Assembly: GCF_030506205.2 (NCBI RefSeq)
Contig: NC_133354.1
Location: forward strand, 30,146,288-30,210,287
Length of the DNA stretch: 64,000 nucleotides
From: Paramisgurnus dabryanus
Lineage: Eukaryota > Chordata > Actinopteri > Cypriniformes > Cobitidae
Reading direction: 5' to 3'
The position numbers were made by a program, and so were the translations under genes. This document shows, piece after piece, positions 56,686-64,000 of this stretch (position 1 is the first letter of the stretch; each line of letters begins with the position of its first letter). The notes under the pieces were generated by a model. The model did no database searches, was not told the origin of the DNA, and saw only the letters and a list, made by a program, of their open reading frames with translations.

Positions 56686-56744
56686 GTGTCATGGCCCTAC
56701 CTTCCTGTAATAGTCTTTGTCCTTTGTGGCAGGATTATAACAGG

Positions 56745-56941
56745 AAAAAAACAGAAAAAGATCTGCATACTGTAAAAAGTCCCTTTTATTTCAAAAGTTA
56801 AAAAAGCTAAGTTTCGGTCGAAGACCTTCGTCTGGCAAACCAGTGTTTCCCAGACGAAGGTCTTCGACTGAAACTTTGCTTTCTTAACTTTTGAAATAAA
56901 AGGGACTTTTTACAGTGTGCAGATCTTTTTCTGTTTTTTTT
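56745..56941. repeat. Near-perfect 197-bp palindrome
   Basis: Arms of about 90 bp (56745-56835 and 56852-56941) are nearly exact complements, with AGATCTGCA outer words and CGAAGACCTTCGTCTGG / CCCAGACGAAGGTCTTCG inner words around a loop of about 16 bp. A 15-bp direct repeat CAGGATTATAACAGG lies at 56730-56744 and 57005-57019. Confidence 0.85.
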
Positions 56942-57156
56942 ATTCATCTTTTGATCTTGCACCTGGTCAAGACTTTTTTGGATGTGCGTATCCTGTTTTC
57001 TCTTCAGGATTATAACAGGCCCAAATCTTTTTTGAGGTAGCACAAGGCCTTTGTTTATACTGTAGCTGTTTCTCAATGTCAAGGATACTTCCTTGGCAGG
57101 ACTGGTCCTTACAAGTCACTTCCTTCAGAGGCCATGCGATGCTCCTCTTTAGCATT

Positions 57157-57531
57157 CAGTGTTTCCCACAGAATTTTGAGAGACTGTGGCGGTGATGACG
57201 TGACACGCCTATTAGCATATATGTGACGTCATATATTAAATTTAGAAAAATTAGAGAATACACTGTTGCTATGTTACGACTATAGAACACGTGCACAAGC
57301 ATACTGTATCATAGGGGAGGGAGAGAGCTTGCACACAGACTCAGACCAAGAAAACGGGTATGTGTGTGAAACACTACTGCTAACCTTTCGTTAAGTCATG
57401 ATGAACTCGATCAGGTGTCTTCTCTGTCAGCAACAGCCGTGACTGTTGACGTTTGCGCAATAAAAGAAAGTACACGGAGGAACGCGGAGTTAAAATACGT
57501 TTCACTGTTCAATCAATGTATGGGAAACACT
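57157..57531. mobile_element. Possible small element with CAGTGTTTCCC ends
   Basis: It begins CAGTGTTTCCCACAG and ends with GGGAAACACTA in inverted sense. An 8-bp duplication was not found. The same start word appears at about 62625 inside another element. Confidence 0.4.
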
Positions 57532-57849
57532 AAGAACACGTAAATGGAACAGGCTAGCAAGTGCACATCATTGGGTCATTACGTCAGTGAAAAGGTGTGC
57601 TTTCAGCACTGTGAGCATAGGATTGTGGGTGATTTGAGAGCACGAAGAGCGCGACGGCTACACATATGCATCCTTTCCTGTATATGGGATATTTCTCGAT
57701 CGAAGGACTTAGTCCTTAGTTGAAATTTAGAGGATCCTCGACATTGGAACAGTCCTTCGACGGATGTCGATGACGTAACATCCTCGAAATTCTGGCTTCC
57801 GAGGATCCTTCCTTGACATTGAGAAACACCTCCTGTGTGCTTCCATCTC
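57532..57849. other. Non-coding spacer
   Basis: Short 'cttgacattgagaaacacctc' and 'gtttctcaatgtcaaggatac' words mirror the region near 57065-57090, suggesting the two flank an old inverted-repeat element of about 57060-57830. Nothing else was recognised. Confidence 0.4.
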
Positions 57850-58191
57850 CTTACCCTGACCCCCATCTCCTCGTTAATTATCTTATTATTGTTTCATGAT
57901 TGCCCTCTTGATTTGCTCCTTATTTAATGCCCTTTTGTTTGCTTGTGCCGCTTAGTTTTGTACTCTGTGCCAAGTAAGTCCTAGTGTTTAAGTCTAATCT
58001 AAGTCTAGTTAAGTCATTGTCAAGTTTATTGTTTGTTTTACCTAGTCTGTTTATTGTTGATTACTGGTTCCGTGTTGTTTTTACTTCTTGCGGGTCTTTT
58101 TTCTTTTACATGTTTTTCTATTTAAATAGTGTTGTGTTTCATCAGTCTGCTCCTGTATTCTGTGTTCCCTGAGAATCATGACATAGTGTGC
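57850..58191 (+). repeat. Gypsy-type LTR fragment
   Basis: T-rich sequence with 'gtcattgtcaagtttattgtttg' and 'ggttccgtgttg', ending '...gagaatcatgaca', resembles the 3' part of fish Gypsy LTRs read on the plus strand. No internal region is attached, so it may be a solo LTR or fragment. Confidence 0.45.
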
Positions 58192-60199
58192 TTCTACTTG
58201 TGCCACACACACACGCTATGATTAAATTGTGAAGTCTAGTGCTGTCGCTTTTTTTCAAACTTATAGCGTGCGTCTCCCCAGACTGTAAATGAAGCTCGGG
58301 CACACAAAACAAAAGAAATATAAAAGAAGCTGGGGGCGGAACAAATAATAGTCAGCCGCATCGTACGTCAGCTGCGTCACTGACTTTATGGGGCATCGCA
58401 GTCTTGCAGCGCAGCATGAAGTCAAACTCATAAGTTACACAGAGATCGTTGAATTCTTTATATAATTGGCTACATGTTTTGTCTATCAATATTTTCCATG
58501 AAGTCACTGGCTGATGGAGCAACGATCGAGCGATTGGTAACATCCCTTAAGGACTTCACGTTTTCGACGGCGCTGTTTGGATTATCTATTATACTACCTC
58601 CCTATTTTAAATACAAAATTTGAAGGCGGGTTCATGTGTTTAACGGAACGTAAATACCGGAGTGTAATCTGATATACCCTTACATGTTACGATGTAAATA
58701 GTCCTCAGATTGTATATTATATTGTATTACCAGAAGTTCATGCCAAATCTGATGTAAACAATAGACTATATATCTATATTTCACGGATTATACGCATTTG
58801 TGGACAAAAATCATTGGATGATTCACACATCGGAAACAGACTGGATTCGACTTGTAAACCCCACAAAGGTAAAAGTCCTGTTTATTTTTGCATGTTGTTC
58901 ATTCGGACTTCTGTAATAAAACACTACATATGATGCTAGAACATCTGTATCTCAAAAAGGCTTTACAGGGGGTATGGCTAAGCTAAATTAGATGTAAATA
59001 AGCCCTATTGTCTCTCCTGCCAGGGAAAAGGGAAAGTGTTACCTTTTTGCTTTCTCAAATTTCTCAGCATTCTCTTTCTTGAATGTGTTACATTCAAATG
59101 GCCACAACTTCTCCAGATCTTCTCAGATTTCCATGTGTTACACATCGTTAGAAAGATTAGAAATTGCACTTTCACAATCTATGAATAACTCAAAATGCCC
59201 CAGATCCGACTTGTGATCCTACTTTCCGTGACTGGTCACATTTGTAAGTGTATTTTATGTGTATAATTAAATGATATTTCACCCAAAAATGAATATAAGC
59301 TGATTATTTCTTCACTCTTAGGTTGTCAAAGATGTATCTGGCATTCTTTTTCAACCTGAAGACAAATTAAGGTTTTGGAGGTAAACAGTCCAGGATTTTT
59401 CTTCATCTAATGCAAGTGAATTGGGCTCATTTTTTTTTTACCTTTTTTCACAGAGTTGAAAAATTGGGACAGGATTTGAAAAACTTTTTAAAAAGCGGCT
59501 GTTATCTGGGGGTAAGATGGGAGAGTAGAGCATGGAGAAAAGGTGGCAATTGCATCAAGGGGAGTTACATTAAGTAAATAAGTACAACACACACACACAG
59601 ATTGGCAAGTTGGATAGTGATGCCAAGAGTAGCAGCTAAAGTGGCACCAGAATTCCCTGAATCACAGTATGATCAGATAGATGACAGTGCAGGTTAACTT
59701 CCTTATAAGTTTGAGCCGTTAGACCATCATGTGCATACAGGAGAACGTGAATATGAACCTAATGAAGCGTATATAGAAGTAATAACTATAAAAAATAACT
59801 ATTCAAAGTTTATCTTGCATATAAATGCTGACGTATTGAAAACACTTATAATACTAAACAGTGTATTAATACAAACTAACCTGTATGGTGTCTTTAAAAG
59901 ATGAAGATATGTGGAACTGGATTGCACTCAATACCAATTCACAAAACTGTCTGGTAAAGAAATGTTCCTTACAAGCATATTTTCTGTGTATGTTTGTAGG
60001 CCACCACAAACCAGCAGCATGCACCCAAACTTCACGTTGTGACATGGCTTTAACTTAACTTTTCAAACAGGATAAACAATATGGCCTCAATAAATGCAAA
60101 AATAACTAGTTTCCACTTTGTAATATCATTTGTGACAGCTATTATTGTTTTAAGTGATTTGCAACACATATACAACTTTTAGCGCATCATAACATCATT
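58192..60199. other. Intergenic, nothing recognised
   Basis: A mixed AT-rich stretch; 59590-59604 is a short CA run. Short open stretches have no resemblance to known proteins. Confidence 0.4.
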
Positions 60200-60480
60200 A
60201 ATGACCTTCATCACCCTTTAAGAAGTTTCTTGCAATACAGTCCATTTTAAATCCCCCCACAGGACCTCAATAGGTTTTAGGATCTGGGATTTTCACTTTG
60301 CCAGTTTGCAGCCAGTCCTTGGTGGATTTGTTATGTTTTGGGTCATTGTCATGTTCCAAGGTCCAGTTCCACTTTAGGTAAAACATTTTTGACAGGTGGT
60401 CTCACTTGTTCTTCAAGCAACTTCTGATACAATGTAGAATTTACTTTAGATTTTATCGTGTTAAAGGGCAGCTCATCTAA
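60200..60480 (-). pseudogene. Decayed Tc1-like fragment
   Basis: In minus-strand reading 'catgacaatgacccaaaacataac' and the following codons give a HDNDPKH motif and then STKDWL-like text. This matches the second catalytic Asp region of fish Tc1 transposases. The frame is broken and neither end is preserved. Confidence 0.5.
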
Positions 60481-61184
60481 GGACGTTCAGTGTCATCGCT
60501 TATTTTGTGTCGCTTACTGGAGTGAAACTCGATGAATTTTTCTAACAGTATGATTCCAGACACACCAGACAGGATACTTTTTTCCCAGTACAAATGGCAC
60601 ATGTTTCGGATCCAGCATATTCAGCTTGTGGTTTAGTCCTCAGTTTCTCCACCACTTCACTCAGCACCGCGTTTTTACCTAAAACAGGTCTTGTGGTGAA
60701 GGTCTGTCTGCATTGAGGGAACCTGTAGACTTTAATGTCATCATTCTGATCCCAGCAGCCTGTAATACAGCTCGTACAATAAGTTCTTTATGAGCTTTGA
60801 ACCTAATAGTTGTGTTACATATCTTCATTTGTGTTCTGAAGATGAATGAAGGTGTTATGGGTGTGGAATGGTATGAGGGAGAGTAATTAATGACAACATT
60901 TACATTTTGTAGTGAACTAACTCTTTAAAAGATGTAGTCTGTCAATCAGACTGATCCTGTCAAACACCTGAAGTGGGTGGTTACACTGAAGTCTTAAGGT
61001 GAAAACAGAAATACCCTTTCCAGTGGCGGCTTTTCCATCATATATGTGGCTTGTCATGTCAAAATACGTGTTCTGTGCGTCATGTGAACCTATGTGCATC
61101 GCATCACATAAGGGTTTATGATAAAAGAGACACTTGCGTTTACTAAATACTAACTTAATATAATTTGTAATCAGATTTAAGTGT
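60481..61184. other. Intergenic, nothing recognised
   Basis: No coding or element signature was seen that I can defend. Confidence 0.4.
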
Positions 61185-61890
61185 GTTACAGTCCCGTTTT
61201 GTCAGCCTGCCTGTTTTCCTTTGTTTTCCCAGTTATCTCTCTAAGAACTCAATTTCCCATCATCCTCCACTCTCCCTCACTTGATCATCATCTTCAATCC
61301 TCTTCACCTGACCAGTCATCACACTCATCACTCCATTGTGTATATATACCCTGTTGTTTTTTAGTCATTGTCCTTTCTCGTTTAAGTTGCGTTATTGTGA
61401 TGTAGATTTATTGTTTATTTCATAGGGAATGTATATTGAAGTTCTTGTTTATATTTATCCTCATCTTCTTCGTCATCATCCACCACTAAACCGTAACAGA
61501 ACAGACCTTATAAAATTGATTCTCCAGAGGACTACTTGCTTCTTCACCTTCAGCAAAATGGATTGCCTCTGGAGGAATATGTAGCTGAGATCATGGAGTT
61601 GGCTCATCTGGAAAGCTGGGGTGATGCCATCCCTAATGCGTGTTTTAAGGTGGGGCTGGATGATCATATATTCATGATGATTTCTCCCCATCTATGCAAT
61701 TTATCTCTTAAGCGCTCATTCTCCTGGCTTCCCTGAACTCAGCCCAGCACTCACTGTCTACCCCAAACTTAGCCCAGCACCCTCAGAACTGGATCCTGAA
61801 GTCGTTGTGGCAGCTGTGATTACGCTGGCCACGGTATATATCTTCTTCACCTGACAGTCATCACCCTCATCACTCCATTGTATATATATT
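61185..61890 (+). mobile_element. Internally deleted LTR retrotransposon remnant
   Basis: An LTR-like block runs from about 61185 to 61498, ending in 'aaaccgtaaca'. After it comes a gag fragment, and at about 61848-61890 there is a second copy of the LTR words 'cttcacctgac', 'gtcatcac' and 'cactccattgt'. The second LTR is cut short by the neighbouring Tc1 fragment. Confidence 0.55.
61536..61736 (+). pseudogene. Retrotransposon gag fragment
   Basis: The open stretch with LLHLQQNGLPLEEYVAEIME and ESWGDAIPNACFKVGLDDHI resembles the capsid helix region of fish LTR-element Gag proteins ('LEEYV..F..LA.L..W.D..L..CF..GL'). It has no remaining partner domains. Confidence 0.55.
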
Positions 61891-62023
61891 GTATATGAGG
61901 AAAATAAGTATTTATGCAGTAAATCATAGGGGGTCTGAAATTGTCCAAAAGCATGATAATACCACCCCCATGCTTCACAGTAGGGATGGTGTTCTTGGGA
62001 TGGTACTCATCATTCTTCTTCCT

Positions 62024-62344
62024 TCAAACACGTTTAGTGGAATTATGACCAAAAAGTTCTATTTTGGTCTCATCTGACCACATGACTTTCTCCCATGTCT
62101 CCTCTGGATCATCCAAATGGTCATTGGCAAACTTAAGACGGGCCTGGACATATGCTGGTTTAAGCAGGGGAACCTTCAGTGCCATGCATGATTTCAAACC
62201 ATGATGTCTTAGTGTATTACCAACAGTAAACTTGGAAATGGTGGTCTCAGCTCTTTTCAGGTCATTGACCAGCTCCTCCCATGTAGTTCTGGGCTGATTT
62301 CTCACCTTAGGATCATTGAGACCCCACAAGGTGAGATCTTGCAT
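62024..62344 (-). pseudogene. Tc1 transposase pseudogene, central part
   Basis: The 106-residue frame holds the second DNA-binding helix-turn-helix (WEELVNDLKRAETTISKFTV, NTLRHHGLKS) and the first catalytic Asp in WSDETKIELFG. Text of HPKNTIPTVKHGGG type follows after a stop, and then the element is cut. The start region at 63973-63860 also carries a frameshift. No functional product. Confidence 0.82.
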
Positions 62345-62401
62345 GGAGCCCCAGTCCGAGGGAGATTAACAGTCATGTTTAGCTTCTTCCATTTTCTAAT
62401 G

Positions 62402-63859
62402 CAGGGAACTACACTAACCTTTTCCACTGGTGGCACTTGCGCTACCAACTTTTTCAGTTACTGGCGCAAAATATGATTTGGTCGCACATATTTTTTTCAA
62501 GTTATATTAAGGCGCTCTGGATAATAATGAACAATAATGAAACTGTATTGCATACAGATATGCTTTTTATTTTACTTGCCATCTTTTAAACCACATGCCG
62601 CCTTGTTTTCTTAAACGTTGCAGTGTTTCCCACAGATCTGAAATTTACTTGGTGGTGGTAGCCGGTGAAAAGGGCAATCATTACCCACTGACAAATAATG
62701 GTCTACTATACATGTGATGTAGAACTAATAATGTGTGACACAACACAATACTTTGATTCATTGAAAATTAATATTAATTTCACATTATATTTCATCAATC
62801 TAACCACCCCAAACTTTCTTTGCCATTAACAAAGCTGACACTGTTTGTCAAAGCACCACGAAAACACTTACTGTTTTTGCACTGATATATGAAGCAATTA
62901 GACCCCTTTTATCAAAGTCAATATAATACAATACTATGTATAGTATATTAATAGACAGTGCAGGTCTATAGATTATAAATGTGACTGATGTTATGACTGA
63001 TGTTATAATGGTAATAATTTCTATTAGATAGGCACTTTTACTGCTTTTGCTCTATCTTTCTATTTCTCTCTTGCCGATTTAAAAAGCTTAATCCACTCAT
63101 TATTTCAGATTTAAAAGTGTACTTGCTGTCCCGGGGACAGACTTTACATTGCTTTGCTCGTTCAGTGCAATTGGCTTGACATTAGCATTGCTTTTTGCTA
63201 CAATCTCTGTCCAAACTTAATATGGATATGGTTTTAGAAAATATATGGTTAATTAATAATAAGATTATTAAAAAAATGTGAGAAAGAAAATGCAGCGCGT
63301 GGTCGTAACAAGAACCATCGCCATAGAAACCGGAGGCACGCTGAATCTGCACTCGAGCTTTAGCGCGGTAGCGCTCATGGCCGTTTTCCGATCGACTCGG
63401 GTTATAAACACAACATTAATCAGACTTGGGACCCAAAGTAATTAAACTAGGACCTAACCGGACCCGACAGACCATTTAAAATATAAACCCGGAACCATAC
63501 GAGTCCCGCGTCCTCAGTGAAGAAAGACCTCTGCTCAAGTTCAGAAACAAGGAAGACACTGCGCTTGCGTCGCGTCCCATCCAATTCATTGAGAAACAGC
63601 TGAGCACGCAAACGCATACTGATAGGGAGAGACACGACGTGCTTTCACGCAAAATGAAGCCAACGTGTTGATGGCTCAGAGCACGTTATAAAACGTATTC
63701 TTAAGATCCACATTTCTGTTTTAATAAATGCTCATAGTAAATCATAGCATATTGTCTAAAACATTAGGTAGCACATTTGCGACCCATTAAAAATTAGGGT
63801 CGCAACGGCAGTTCAAAAGGTCGCATATGCGACCATTTTGGTCGCAGTGTAGCTCCCTG
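62402..63859. mobile_element. 1458-bp element inserted in Tc1, 5-bp duplication
   Basis: The ends CAGGGAACTACACT and CAGGGAGCTACACT (inverted) border the insertion. TAATG occurs at 62397-62401 and 63860-63864, while an intact Tc1 would have it once. Near both ends there are 'ggtcgca' words. Another element start 'cagtgtttcccacag' lies at about 62625. No transposase was recognised; a hAT relation is likely from the CAGGG end. Confidence 0.82.
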
Positions 63860-64000
63860 TAATGATTGCTCCAACAGTGGACCTTTTTTTACCAAGCAGC
63901 TTGGCAATTTCCCCGTTGCCCTTTCCAGTACAATTTTGTCTCTGTCTTTGGAAAGCTCTTTGGTCTTGGCCATGTTAGTAGTTGGATTCTTACTGATTGT

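Larger units (their letters stand above)
61915..64000 (-). mobile_element. Tc1-like transposon, split and running off the window
   Basis: The 5' coding start (ATG at 63971-63973, MAKTKELSKDRD) is at the right and the rest continues at 62401-61915 after removal of the insertion at 62402-63859. Left and right parts join exactly at TAATG. The element is truncated near 61915 and its 5' terminal repeat is beyond the window. Confidence 0.82.

Overview
The window is vertebrate nuclear DNA, almost certainly from a cyprinid or closely related otophysan fish. The signs are intron-containing genes, fish-type transposons of many families (Tx1-type LINE, L2-type LINE, BEL/Pao, Gypsy, Tc1, hAT, Harbinger-like and TTAA-target elements) and many interspersed repeats familiar from zebrafish and carp. 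No prokaryotic, viral-episome, CRISPR, rRNA or tRNA feature was found.

One host gene is certain. The C-terminal half of a collagen prolyl 4-hydroxylase alpha subunit lies on the + strand, with nine exons between 8876 and 25343. Every splice site and reading-frame join agrees, and the iron- and 2-oxoglutarate-binding residues are present. The upstream exons are outside the window. A second, weaker host signal is a CpG-rich promoter with three GC-box repeats and a probable first exon at about 33.09-33.31 kb. A possible isolated coding exon lies at 43896-44013.

Layout: 0-6 kb holds an intact-looking two-ORF Tx1-type LINE (minus strand) sitting between two (GA)n tracts. 6.4-7.4 kb is a broken Tc1 element. 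8.6-25.3 kb is the hydroxylase gene. Its 10.7-kb intron carries a BEL/Pao retrotransposon with almost identical LTRs, a polyprotein interrupted by one in-frame TGA, and a hAT-type element inserted in one LTR. The next intron holds a hAT inside a hAT inside an older inverted-repeat element. A third short intron carries a foldback element just after a splice donor. 25.9-29.4 kb is a decayed Gypsy element lacking protease and the integrase core. 29.6-31.1 kb is an L2-type LINE with its RT active site deleted. 31.7-43.9 kb is mostly intergenic with several precisely delimited DNA elements, one of which (36.9-38.7 kb) splits a LINE and has an internal 570-bp tandem duplication.

44.2-56.0 kb is dominated by two unrelated tandem arrays: a 31-bp minisatellite with higher-order copies, interrupted by a 3.5-kb hAT that itself carries further insertions, and then a 105-107-bp array. 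56-64 kb is a mosaic of inverted-repeat elements, LTR pieces and Tc1 fragments, ending in a Tc1 copy split by a 1.46-kb element.

The window is best read as a stratigraphy of transposon insertions. Target-site duplications and a natural empty site elsewhere in the same window allow the insertion order to be worked out.
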